From Actinokineospora diospyrosa (lineage in GTDB: Bacteria; Actinomycetota; Actinomycetes; Mycobacteriales; Pseudonocardiaceae): 64,000 bases of DNA. Below the pieces are notes generated by a model. That model had not been told where the DNA came from, did no database searches, and was given only the letters and a program-made list of their open reading frames with translations. Position numbers and translations under genes: made by a program. Where the stretch lies: the NCBI RefSeq assembly GCF_024171925.1, contig NZ_JAMTCO010000010.1, positions 121,136 to 185,135 of the forward strand, in the 5' to 3' direction. Shown here one piece after another: positions 25,809 to 34,332 of this stretch (position 1 is the stretch's first letter; each line of letters starts with the position of its first letter).

Positions 25809-26972
25809 TCAGAACGACTCGCCCAGGTGGACCGGGTGCGGCGCGCCGGTGAGCCTGTCTAAGGCAGCGGCGGCCTCGTGCGAGCCGGTCAAGAGGCCTG
25901 CCCGGCGCAGGGAAGCCGAAGAGGCGGAGCCCGCGAACCAGGGACCGAGCGCGCGAGCCTCCATCTGCACGGCACCGCCGCCACCCGGTTCAGCCGCCAC
26001 CGCGCCTTCTTCGTGGACCAAGCGCCAGCGACCGGCCTGCCATGGGGCGTGCGGGTCGGTGACCTCGATGTCGACCGTGAACGGTTTTGCCTCGGCCAGG
26101 GCAGGCCAACCGCGTGCGGCTACCGCTACCGGGAGATCGACCACCCGGGTCATGAAGTCGTGGACTTCAAAGCCCCGCTGGATGCCTCCAGGCACTGTTA
26201 GGTCCAACAGGGTGGGGTCCAGGAGTCGGATGGACGCGTCGGTGATCGTGCCTGCCCAGCTCGCGAGTTGCCGCAGGAGAGCGTGGGCCGTGTCGACGTC
26301 GTCCGCGATCAGGTCGTGGACGCGCAAACGTTTGCCGTCCGGGCGGGCCGCGCTGAGGAAGCCACGCAGTCCGTCCTCGCCCGGGGCGACCGTGAGGACG
26401 TCGAGTTCGAGCTTGCGCGAGATGTCGAACCCTGGCGCGGAGCGGTCGAGCGTGCCGTCGACCGTTGACGCTGTCCTGAGGTAGCAGGCGTGGATGTCGC
26501 CCAGGTCCGCGCGGGTCGCTGGGCGCACCGGGACTGACGCGCGCGGCGTCGCCGCGAGGTCGGACAGCGTCAACAGGGCTACCTGCATGGTGCCCACGTG
26601 TTCCCAGCCGTAGCGGCGATAGGGAGGGATGACGTACGGGTAGAGCGTTGAGATCGACTGGCCCTGCTCGCGCATGAGCACCAGCGATTCAGCGAGGAGC
26701 CTGCCTGCCACGCCGGTGCCACGCGCGTGTGGCTGCACCGCCACGCTCGCCACCCCACCCATCGGCACAGCACGACCGCCGAAGAACTGGTGGTAGTTCC
26801 ACACGCGTAGGTGGCCCGTGATCCCGGTGTCGTCCTGTGCGACAAGAGCACTCGCTGAACCAGGCGGGGCATCCGGCGTCGACGGCGGCTCTTTGGGGCC
26901 GCCGAAGGACAGGCGTCGCAGGTGGTAGACGTCCTCGAAGTCTTCGTCAGCGTAAGGACGAACCGTCACCAC
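25809..26972 (-). CDS. eis: Eis-like GNAT N-acetyltransferase
   Basis: A 387-residue protein of the Eis (enhanced intracellular survival) family: N-terminal GNAT domain (VASVAVQPHARGTGVAGRLL for acetyl-CoA), second GNAT-like region (GWEHVGTMQ onwards), and a C-terminal SCP2-like domain. Eis proteins form hexamers and acetylate amines, including aminoglycosides and lysines; whether this one modifies drugs cannot be told. The last residue is Phe, as in Eis where the terminal carboxylate takes part in catalysis. Its GTG start overlaps the dehydrogenase 3' end by 7 bp. Confidence 0.83.
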   Translation of the reverse strand: MVTVRPYADEDFEDVYHLRRLSFGGPKEPPSTPDAPPGSASALVAQDDTGITGHLRVWNYHQFFGGRAVPMGGVASVAVQPHARGTGVAGRLLAESLVLMREQGQSISTLYPYVIPPYRRYGWEHVGTMQVALLTLSDLAATPRASVPVRPATRADLGDIHACYLRTASTVDGTLDRSAPGFDISRKLELDVLTVAPGEDGLRGFLSAARPDGKRLRVHDLIADDVDTAHALLRQLASWAGTITDASIRLLDPTLLDLTVPGGIQRGFEVHDFMTRVVDLPVAVAARGWPALAEAKPFTVDIEVTDPHAPWQAGRWRLVHEEGAVAAEPGGGGAVQMEARALGPWFAGSASSASLRRAGLLTGSHEAAAALDRLTGAPHPVHLGESF

Positions 26973-27808
26973 GAGAAGAAGCCCTGTCCCGTCTTACGCC
27001 CCAGTTCGCCGCGAGCCACCTTGTCACGCAGCAACTGCGGCGCTTCAAAGCGCGGGCCGAGCTGCTTAGCGAGGTGATCAGCGATGGAGAGCCGCACGTC
27101 AAGACCGACAAGATCGGTCAAGCGCAACGGGCCCATAGGCCATGCGTAACCCAAGCGCATGCCGGTGTCGATGTCGTCGGCAGACGCAACACCCTCTTCG
27201 AGCATGCGGATGGCTTCTAGGCCGACGGCGACGCCCAGGCGGGAGGTAGCGAAACCGGGCGAGTCACGGACCTCGATGACGGTCTTGCCCAGTGCCTCAG
27301 CCCATCCGCGCACGGTAGCGACAACTTCGCCAGGCAGGCCCGAGTGCACGACCAGCTCCACGAGCGCCTGCACGGGGACCGGGTTGAAGAAGTGCATGCC
27401 GATCAAGCGCTCACCAGGCAATCCCCGGGCGATCTCGGCAATCGAGAGCGACGAGGTGTTGGACGCCAGCACCGCCTCCGGGCAGCGCCGCGCGACGGCC
27501 TCGAAGATCGAGCGCTTGAGTTCGATCTTCTCCGGCACGGCCTCGATGACCAGCGCGGTGTCCGCGGGCAGCGCGGCGAGGTCTTCCACTGTGGACAACC
27601 GGCTGAGCAGCTCGGCCGCTGGCGCGTTGAGCTTGCCGCGCTCCTGGGCCTTGGTCAGTGACGCCTCGACGTTGCCGACCCCTATCGCCGCCCGCTCGGC
27701 ATCGGCCTCGGCGAGTACGACAGAGCTACCCGCGGCTAGGAAGACGTGCACGATGCCCGCGCCCATCGTCCCGCCGCCCACTACGGCAACCGAGCCAGGA
27801 ACAGTCAC
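26966..27808 (-). CDS. 3-hydroxyacyl-CoA dehydrogenase
   Basis: A 280-residue stand-alone 3-hydroxyacyl/3-hydroxybutyryl-CoA dehydrogenase (FadB2/PaaH type). NAD-binding GGGTMGAG near residue 12, catalytic region SNTSSLSI and GMHFFNPVPVQALVE (His in MHFFNP), and the C-terminal dimer domain ending GRKTGQGFFSW. It oxidises (S)-3-hydroxyacyl-CoA to 3-ketoacyl-CoA. GTG start overlaps the EthD gene stop. Confidence 0.92.
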   Translation of the reverse strand: MTVPGSVAVVGGGTMGAGIVHVFLAAGSSVVLAEADAERAAIGVGNVEASLTKAQERGKLNAPAAELLSRLSTVEDLAALPADTALVIEAVPEKIELKRSIFEAVARRCPEAVLASNTSSLSIAEIARGLPGERLIGMHFFNPVPVQALVELVVHSGLPGEVVATVRGWAEALGKTVIEVRDSPGFATSRLGVAVGLEAIRMLEEGVASADDIDTGMRLGYAWPMGPLRLTDLVGLDVRLSIADHLAKQLGPRFEAPQLLRDKVARGELGRKTGQGFFSW

Positions 27809-28122
27809 GCACGCACCTCCGCGGCGAACATGGCGACCAGGTCGAGGCCACCGATCTCGGACAGGTTAGCCCCGGCGGCCTGCCACTCCGGCGACGTCAG
27901 CGCGACCTTCAAGGCCGCCTCGTCCGCGAAGTACATCTCGGCGACCAGGTAGGGCTGGCTCTCGCCGAGGAAGCCGTGCACGAACGTACGGCGCACCTTC
28001 GCCACTTCCCACTTCAGCAGGCCGGGCGTCTTCTCGATGAGCGGTAGATGGCTGGTGAAGTACTTCTCGTCGAAGTCCTCCGGCTCGTCCGGCCGACGGT
28101 ACAAGGCGATGTACTTAATCAC
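27805..28122 (-). CDS. EthD domain protein
   Basis: A 105-residue ferredoxin-fold dimeric alpha/beta-barrel protein of the EthD family, with the typical start MIKYIALYRRP, HLPLIEKTPGLLKWEV and LVAEMYFADEAAL. EthD proteins sit in catabolic operons and probably bind or isomerise intermediates. The GTG at 28122 is preferred over one 12 codons upstream because TGGAG lies 8 bases before it and the family begins at MIKY. Coupled to the dehydrogenase by GTGA overlap. Confidence 0.82.
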   Translation of the reverse strand: MIKYIALYRRPDEPEDFDEKYFTSHLPLIEKTPGLLKWEVAKVRRTFVHGFLGESQPYLVAEMYFADEAALKVALTSPEWQAAGANLSEIGGLDLVAMFAAEVRA

Positions 28123-28169
28123 TGATGTGCTCCAGGGTAGGTCGGCCAGCGTGGACATTGGGCACGATA

Positions 28170-28817
28170 GTGAGTGTGCGGATCATCTTGCTGCGGCACG
28201 GCGAGAGCCTGGGCAACATCGACGAGCTCGCGTACTGCCGCATCCCCGACCACGCCCTCCCCCTGACGACCCGAGGCGAGGCTCAAGCCCGCGCCGAGGG
28301 CGAGCGCCTGCGCGCGCTCCTAGCCGGAAAGCCGGTCGCCGCGTACGTAAGCCCGTACGTGCGCACCATGCGCACCTTCGAACTGTTAGACCTGCCTGTA
28401 GAACGCCACGTGCAGGAACCCCGGTTGCGCGAGCAAGACTGGGGGAATCTGCAGGACCCGGTGGAACAACAGGTCCAGAAGCAGAAGCGCCACGAGTTCG
28501 GGCACTTCTTCTACCGGCTCGCACACGGCGAGTCCGGGGCGGACGTGGATGACCGGGTGGCGAGCTTCCTCTCGGAGCTGGAAACCCGGGTCGAGCACGA
28601 CCCGAGCCACCCGGACACCGCCCTGGTGGTGTCGCACGGGCTGACGATGCGGCTGCTGTGCAGGCGGATGTTCTCCTGGAGCATCGAGCTGTTCGAGTCG
28701 CTGTCGAACCCGCCGCACTGCGACCACCGGATCCTGACCTACGCCGATGGCCGGTGGGAGCTCGACCGACCGTTCACCCAATGGCGGTCATCACCGGACG
28801 AAAGCACGCAGCTGTGA
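28170..28817 (+). CDS. histidine phosphatase family protein
   Basis: A 215-residue phosphoglycerate-mutase-like phosphatase. RHGES near the N-terminus (His is the phospho-acceptor), SPYVRTMRTFEL for the second Arg, Glu in REQDWGNLQD, and VSHGLTMRLL with the second His are all present. The insert between them (HEFGHFFYRLAHGESGADVDDRV) resembles fungal/bacterial broad-specificity members. GTG at 28170 or 28176; no ribosome site is obvious. Substrate unknown. Confidence 0.87.
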   Translation: MSVRIILLRHGESLGNIDELAYCRIPDHALPLTTRGEAQARAEGERLRALLAGKPVAAYVSPYVRTMRTFELLDLPVERHVQEPRLREQDWGNLQDPVEQQVQKQKRHEFGHFFYRLAHGESGADVDDRVASFLSELETRVEHDPSHPDTALVVSHGLTMRLLCRRMFSWSIELFESLSNPPHCDHRILTYADGRWELDRPFTQWRSSPDESTQL

Positions 28818-29064
28818 GGAGATCCGGGGGTGGGGATGCTCGATGCGGTGAACTTGTTCTGCGGGACCTCTACGACACCCGTGGCAGGACCGCACAGCAG
28901 GGGCCGAAAGGCATGGCCCTGTCAGCGAACGACGCTAGGCCCCCGCACAACAAGCGGGTGGTTACCGCTGATCCGGCAATTCGCGTACTCCGTTCGGGTT
29001 GGGCCGCACGCGGCTTGTAGCCTGGCCGGAACTGTGTCGTAGGACACGAACGGGCCGCCGTTCG

Positions 29065-30597
29065 ATGAGACAAGCCGAGGACGGTGTGGGGCACGACGAC
29101 CAAGGCGCAACCGAGGCGTTGCTGGCGGACCAAGAGGTCCGCCTGCTCATCGACGCGGGTCGGGCGAACGAGGCGAACTCGCTGTTCGACCAGTTGCTGG
29201 CCAAGGTGCCACCGGACCTCGACCCGTGGGCCAGGGCGGCCATCCTCACCAGGCGCGCGGTCGCCGCGTGGCGGCTCAAGCGGATCCCGCTCGCGCTCGA
29301 GCTGGCCGCCGAGGGGTGGAGCGACATCGACGCGGAGACCCCGACCGGGTCGCACGCGGCGGACACCCTGGGTCGGCTGGGGTACCTGCTCGACGGCATC
29401 GGCCACCGCCGGGCGTCACTGGACATCTCCCGAGTGGCGGTCGACGTCGCTCGAACCGGTGAAGACCGGGAGGTCCTCGCGCACTGCCTGCAAGGACTGG
29501 CGGGCACGCTGAACTTCCGCGCCTGCGAGCTCCCGGCGGAGTTGGCGGAGGCGACCTTCCAGCAGGCCATCCCACTGTTCGAGGAGGGCCTGACGCTTGT
29601 CACGGAGGGGCGGATCCACCTGTCTCTGCTCGCCGCGTACGGGGCGGCCTTGGCGGGCATCGGCGAGCTCACCCGCGCCGAGAAGACCGCCAACGATGCC
29701 CTCACTCTCGCGGCGCGGCAGGACAACCGGTGGGCGCGGTCGGTGGGCAACTGGGTCTTGTCGATGATCCGGCGCAGGCAGGGCCGCCTTGACCAGGCAA
29801 GTGGATTCGGTCGGATCGCGGTAGACGAGGCCGAGCGGATCAACGACGCTTCACTGCTGCAGCGGTACTCCCAGGACCTGGCTGACATCTGCCACGAGAA
29901 CGGCGACGCCGTTGGCGAGGCCGAGGCCCTGCGGCGCAACATCTCGGCACGGCGCATGGCGATGGAGACGTTGCAGGAGGGGCTCGGCCAGGCCCTCGAA
30001 CAACGCAGGCTGGCGATCCGGGCGCAGCGGCTGGCGACGGCGGCGCAGGAGCTGGCCACACGAGACCCGTTGACGGGCCTGTCGAACCGCCTGGGGCTCG
30101 AACGCTCCGCGCAGGGCATCTTGGACCGGGCGACGGCAGCGGGGCGCATCCCGTGGCTCGTGCTGATCGACGTCGACTGGTTCAAGAGCGTCAACGACGC
30201 CGCCGGGCACGCGACCGGCGACGCCGCACTGCGCGAGGTCGCGCAGCTGCTGCGGGCCGAGTGCCGCGGCGGTGACCTGATCGCGCGGTGGGCGGGCGAC
30301 GAGTTCGTCGTCCTGCTGACCGACGCGGTGACCGATCACTCCGAGGGTCGCACCAGCCCGGTCGGGGTGGCCGTGGCCGAGCGGATCCGGCTCGCCGTCG
30401 ACCGGCACGACTGGACCGCCGTGCTCGGGGCAACGCAGCGCCCCACGGTCAGCGTGGGTGTCGCCACCGGCCACGACACGCTGGAGCGGCTGTTCGCCAA
30501 CGCCGACATCGCGCTCTACCGAGCCAAGCGGCACGGCCGCAACCGCGTCGAGGTCTACACCCCCGCCGAGGACTACGCGATCAAGCCGCCCCGGTAG
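29065..30597 (+). CDS. TPR-GGDEF diguanylate cyclase
   Basis: A 510-residue cytoplasmic protein: helical TPR-like repeats (about 10-340), a short coiled coil, and a GGDEF domain (about 345-500) that makes cyclic di-GMP from GTP. The active-site motif reads AGDEF (residues 410-414), a tolerated variant, and an RxxD product-inhibition site RGGD (401-404) lies exactly five residues before it, so it is probably active and feedback-controlled. No EAL or HD-GYP partner is in the window. The ATG at 29065 lacks a ribosome site; GTG at 29086, preceded by GAGG, is an alternative. The 3' end overlaps the convergent NarL gene by 25 bp. Confidence 0.88.
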   Translation: MRQAEDGVGHDDQGATEALLADQEVRLLIDAGRANEANSLFDQLLAKVPPDLDPWARAAILTRRAVAAWRLKRIPLALELAAEGWSDIDAETPTGSHAADTLGRLGYLLDGIGHRRASLDISRVAVDVARTGEDREVLAHCLQGLAGTLNFRACELPAELAEATFQQAIPLFEEGLTLVTEGRIHLSLLAAYGAALAGIGELTRAEKTANDALTLAARQDNRWARSVGNWVLSMIRRRQGRLDQASGFGRIAVDEAERINDASLLQRYSQDLADICHENGDAVGEAEALRRNISARRMAMETLQEGLGQALEQRRLAIRAQRLATAAQELATRDPLTGLSNRLGLERSAQGILDRATAAGRIPWLVLIDVDWFKSVNDAAGHATGDAALREVAQLLRAECRGGDLIARWAGDEFVVLLTDAVTDHSEGRTSPVGVAVAERIRLAVDRHDWTAVLGATQRPTVSVGVATGHDTLERLFANADIALYRAKRHGRNRVEVYTPAEDYAIKPPR

Positions 30598-31220
30598 GCC
30601 ACCAACGCGGCCTGCACGCGGTTGACGGCCCCGATCTTGCCGAGCACCGCCGACACGTAGCCCTTGACGGTGGCCTCCGACAGGTGCAACTGCTGGCCGA
30701 TCTCGGCATTGGACAACCCGTGGCCGACGAGGCTGACAACTTCCAGTTCGCGGTCGGACAGCATCGCCAGCAGCCGTTGCGCGGGTTCAGCGGCACGCGC
30801 GCCGTCGGCGACGGTGGTCACTACGCGCGCGGCGACCTTCGGGTCCAAGACAGCGCCACCGACGGCGAGGTCACGAACAGCCTTGATGAGGTGGATGGGC
30901 TCGGTGTCCTTGAGCAGGAAGCCGTTCGCGCCGATCCGCAGCGCCTCACGCACGTACTCATCCACGTCGAAGGTCGTGAGCATAGAGACAGCGGGCGGCT
31001 GAGGCAGGGCCATCAGCGCGCGTAAGGCATCTATGCCATCGCAGGTGTTCATCCGGATGTCCAGCAGAGCCACGGCGGGCCGGTGGAGCCTGGCGAGCTC
31101 GGCCACGTGGACACCGTCGTCGCACTCGGCGACGACCTCGATGTCACCCGCGCTGGACAGGATGGTCCGCAGACCCGACCGGACCAGGTCCTCGTCGTCC
31201 GCGATGAGCACTTTGATCAC
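30573..31220 (-). CDS. NarL/LuxR-family response regulator
   Basis: A 215-residue regulator with a receiver (DDE at 8-10, Asp54 in ALLDIRM, Lys in LLKDTEP) and a C-terminal LuxR-type helix-turn-helix (SDRELEVVSLVGHGLSNAEIGQQLHLSEATVK). No histidine kinase is adjacent, so it is an orphan here. The gene converges on and overlaps the diguanylate cyclase gene by 25 bp, so antisense effects are possible. Confidence 0.92.
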   Translation of the reverse strand: MIKVLIADDEDLVRSGLRTILSSAGDIEVVAECDDGVHVAELARLHRPAVALLDIRMNTCDGIDALRALMALPQPPAVSMLTTFDVDEYVREALRIGANGFLLKDTEPIHLIKAVRDLAVGGAVLDPKVAARVVTTVADGARAAEPAQRLLAMLSDRELEVVSLVGHGLSNAEIGQQLHLSEATVKGYVSAVLGKIGAVNRVQAALVAYRGGLIA

Positions 31221-31353
31221 ATGCGCCTCCCGGCTGGCGTCACTCCATCACCAAGTATCGGTGCATGCCGTGAGATCTTACCTCCAGGCGCTCGGGGGTA
31301 CTTGACAAGGTCGCGGCAAAGCTGAACCCCTTTCGCGAACGTGCTACGCGTCG

Positions 31354-31373
31354 GTAACGTGACCGACCGTTAC
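31354..31373. promoter_or_regulatory. inverted repeat upstream of penicillin acylase gene
   Basis: GTAACG (31354-31359) and CGTTAC (31368-31373) form a 6-bp inverted repeat with 8-base spacer, 24 bp before the ATG. A TTGACA-like -35 box lies at 31302-31307 but a good -10 is not visible. Possible operator. Confidence 0.35.
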
Positions 31374-31396
31374 GCCTTCTCGAGAGGAGTCTCGGT

Positions 31397-34288
31397 ATGG
31401 CCAAAGTCGCCCTAGGCACTGTCCTGCAAGTCAAGCACGCGCTATCGGCGCCCGCGCGGCCCCTGGCCGCACGGGCCGGAAAGCCCAAGTACAACCCGGT
31501 ACGTGCGGCTTCCCGTCCGCACGCCCAGGGACCACGCGGATCACCGATCCCACGCACCAGACTTACAGGACAGCGCCTAGCCCTGACCAGCGCGCTGGTA
31601 GCGGTGACCATCTCCCCACCACTCGCCACCGCCACAGCTGCGCCCGTGGTGGTCGACCATTGCTTAAGCCAGTGCTCGGACATCGTCCCGCCGGGCCAGA
31701 ACGGCAACGCCACCGTCGTCGACATCTTGGCGCACAAAGCCTTCGGTACCCGACCTAAGCACGCCGACGACCAGCTAGGCCGCTACGACGCCCTGGCCAA
31801 GGGCTATCCCACCTTGACCACAGAGAAGATCAGCTCGTTCTTCAACGACGCGTCGTTCGGTGTGCCCGCAGGGCAGGTGGAGAGCACTCGCAAGCCGCGA
31901 GCGGATGTCACCATCATCCGCGATAAGGCCACCGGGACACCGCACATCTACGGCACTACCCGGTCAGGTACGACGTTCGGCGCCGGTTACGCCGCTGCGC
32001 AAGACAGGCTGTTCTTGATGGACGTGCTGCGACGCGTCGGTAGAGGCCAACTGACTCCGTTCGCGGGTGGGGCTCCTGCCAACCAGCAACTGGAGCAGGA
32101 CTTCTTCGCGGATGCCCCCTACACCGAGGCGGAACTCCAACGCCAGATCGACGCCGCTGCCGCGTCCGGCCCGCTCGGAGCACAGGCGATGGCGGACGCA
32201 AAGTCCTATGTAGAGGGCATCAATCAGTACATCTCCGAGTCTTATAGCGGGCGGTACTTCCCCGGCGAGTACGTGCTTCTAGGGCACATCGACGCCATCA
32301 CAAACGCTGGCCGTATCGCGCCTTTCACGCTGACCGACCTCACTGTCATCACGGCTGTCATCGGCGCTCAGTTCGGCGGGGGTGGCGGCGGAGAGGTGCA
32401 GTCCGCGATCGCCAAGCTCGCCATCCAGGAGCGGTACGGCGTCGTCGAGGGTGAGAAGGTCTGGCAGGGCCTGCGGTCCGAGGACGATCCCGAGCACATC
32501 CACACGGTTCACAACGGGCAGACCTTCCCCTACGGCAAGCGACCAGCCAACCCGCGCGGGGAGGCTCTACCGGACAAGGGGTCGGTTACGCCTCAACAGC
32601 TCGTGTTCGACCGCAAGACGTCGTTGGCGCCTGCACGGACCAGCCCTGGCTTGGAGTCCGTGCGCGGGATCTTCGACAAGGGTGTGTTGCCAGGCGATCT
32701 AGTCGAGAACAAGCACGGCATGTCCAACGCTCTGCTGGTGTCCGGCGCCCACAGCAAGAGCGGGCACCCGGTGGCAGTGTTCGGGCCGCAGACCGGCTAC
32801 TTCGCCCCACAGTTGCTCATGCTGCAAGAGTTGCAAGGGCCGGGGATCAGCGCGCGTGGTGCGTCCTTCGCGGGCATCAGCTTCTATGTGCTCCTCGGCC
32901 GCGGGCAGGACTACGCGTGGAGTGCCACTAGTTCCGGGCAGGACATCATCGACACCTATGCGCTAGAGCTCTGTTCGCCAAGCGGCGGCCCTGCCACGAA
33001 GGACAGCAACAGCTACTTGATGGGTGGCCAGTGCATCCCCATGGATGTCGTGGAGCGCAAGAACTCCTGGTACTCCTCGGTGGGCAGCACGGCTCCTGCG
33101 GGCTCTTACACGCTTCGCTCGTACCGCACCAAGTACGGCCCTGTCACCCACCGCGCGACTGTTGGCGGTAAGCCTGTCGCCTACGCCAAGCTGCGGTCGA
33201 CCTACCTGCGCGAGTTGGAGTCGGTGATCGGCTTCCAGGAGTTCAACGACCCGGCCGCGATCCGGTCAGCGGCGGACTTCCAGCGCGCGGCCTCGCACGT
33301 CGGCTACACCTTCAACTGGTTCTATGCAGACTCCAAGGACATCGCCTACTACAACTCCGGCGACAACCCGGTGCGCCAACAGACGGTGGACCCTGGCATG
33401 CCGGTCTGGGCCAACGCTGGCTATGACTGGGTGGGTTGGAACCCAGCCACCAACCGCGCCACCTACACCTCTTACGAGCAGCACCCGAATGTCGTCAATC
33501 AGGACTACCTGATCTCGTGGAACAACGGCCAGGCACCGGGTACCGCGGCTGCCAACCTTGAACGCCAGTCGGTGCACCGAGGTGATCTGCTCGATGCGCG
33601 CGTCCGGGCGCTTATTGCGAATGGCGGGAAGGTAGACCGAGCGTCCCTGACCAAGGCGATGGCCGAGGCTGCTCTAGCCGACCTGCGCGCCGAGAGGGTC
33701 CTACCGCAGCTTCTTAGGGTCATCGGCGCCAGCGACGCGGCTCCGGTCGTTCAGCTGAGGCAGTGGCTTGCGGCGGGTGGATTGCGCACGGAGACAGCGC
33801 AGGGCAGCAAGGTTTACGCACATGCTGACGCCATCCGACTACTCGACGCTTGGTGGCCGTTGCTGGTCCGCGCCGAGTTCGAACCTGGCCTCGGTAGCGC
33901 TGCCTACGCTGAGCTGACCAGGCGGATCAAGATTGACGAGACTCCCGCCAGCCACCAAGGCTCGTCGTTCCAGGTCGGCTGGTGGGGCTATGTGCACAAG
34001 GATCTGCGCGCCGTACTGGGCGACCCGGTAGCGGCACCGTTGGGCAAGAAGTTCTGCGGCAACGGCGACCTCAACAGGTGCAGGCAGGTCCTACTGGACA
34101 CGTTGAACCAGGCTGCGGCGACGCCGAAGGAGCAGGTCTATCCCGGTGGCGGCGGATGCGCTGCCGACGACCAATGGTGCTCTGACGCGATCATCCACAA
34201 CGCGCTCGGTGGCATCACCCAGGCGCCGATCAGCTTCCAGAACCGCCCCACCTTCCAGCAGGTGGTGGAGTTCCCAAGTCATCGATGA
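31397..34288 (+). CDS. penicillin acylase family Ntn hydrolase
   Basis: A 963-residue precursor of the penicillin/AHL acylase family. These cut themselves to expose an N-terminal Ser nucleophile and hydrolyse amide bonds of N-acyl substrates. Ser443 (HGM-SNALLVSG) is the expected new N-terminus of the beta subunit, followed by GPQTGYFAPQL and, later, the NWFYADSKDIAYYNSGD block with the oxyanion Asn. The alpha part starts with RDKATGTPHIYG. A hydrophobic export segment lies unusually deep (about residues 57-80, ending TATAAP) behind a basic 55-residue leader, but the ATG has AGGAG seven bases ahead, so the long leader seems real. Substrate unknown. Confidence 0.88.
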   Translation: MAKVALGTVLQVKHALSAPARPLAARAGKPKYNPVRAASRPHAQGPRGSPIPRTRLTGQRLALTSALVAVTISPPLATATAAPVVVDHCLSQCSDIVPPGQNGNATVVDILAHKAFGTRPKHADDQLGRYDALAKGYPTLTTEKISSFFNDASFGVPAGQVESTRKPRADVTIIRDKATGTPHIYGTTRSGTTFGAGYAAAQDRLFLMDVLRRVGRGQLTPFAGGAPANQQLEQDFFADAPYTEAELQRQIDAAAASGPLGAQAMADAKSYVEGINQYISESYSGRYFPGEYVLLGHIDAITNAGRIAPFTLTDLTVITAVIGAQFGGGGGGEVQSAIAKLAIQERYGVVEGEKVWQGLRSEDDPEHIHTVHNGQTFPYGKRPANPRGEALPDKGSVTPQQLVFDRKTSLAPARTSPGLESVRGIFDKGVLPGDLVENKHGMSNALLVSGAHSKSGHPVAVFGPQTGYFAPQLLMLQELQGPGISARGASFAGISFYVLLGRGQDYAWSATSSGQDIIDTYALELCSPSGGPATKDSNSYLMGGQCIPMDVVERKNSWYSSVGSTAPAGSYTLRSYRTKYGPVTHRATVGGKPVAYAKLRSTYLRELESVIGFQEFNDPAAIRSAADFQRAASHVGYTFNWFYADSKDIAYYNSGDNPVRQQTVDPGMPVWANAGYDWVGWNPATNRATYTSYEQHPNVVNQDYLISWNNGQAPGTAAANLERQSVHRGDLLDARVRALIANGGKVDRASLTKAMAEAALADLRAERVLPQLLRVIGASDAAPVVQLRQWLAAGGLRTETAQGSKVYAHADAIRLLDAWWPLLVRAEFEPGLGSAAYAELTRRIKIDETPASHQGSSFQVGWWGYVHKDLRAVLGDPVAAPLGKKFCGNGDLNRCRQVLLDTLNQAAATPKEQVYPGGGGCAADDQWCSDAIIHNALGGITQAPISFQNRPTFQQVVEFPSHR

Positions 34289-34291
34289 ACA

Positions 34292-34324
34292 AAGGTGGGG
34301 CCCTCATGTAGAGGGCCCCACCTT
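34292..34324. terminator. bidirectional terminator
   Basis: A perfect 14-bp inverted repeat (34292-34305 with 34311-34324) with a 5-base loop, between the convergent acylase gene and ABC operon. Confidence 0.9.
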
Positions 34325-34332
34325 GTGGAGGT

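Noticed and set aside
28962-30194. Minus-strand open frame of 410 codons opposite the diguanylate cyclase
   Set aside because: Ser/Arg/Ala-rich shadow of a gene with clear GGDEF motifs.
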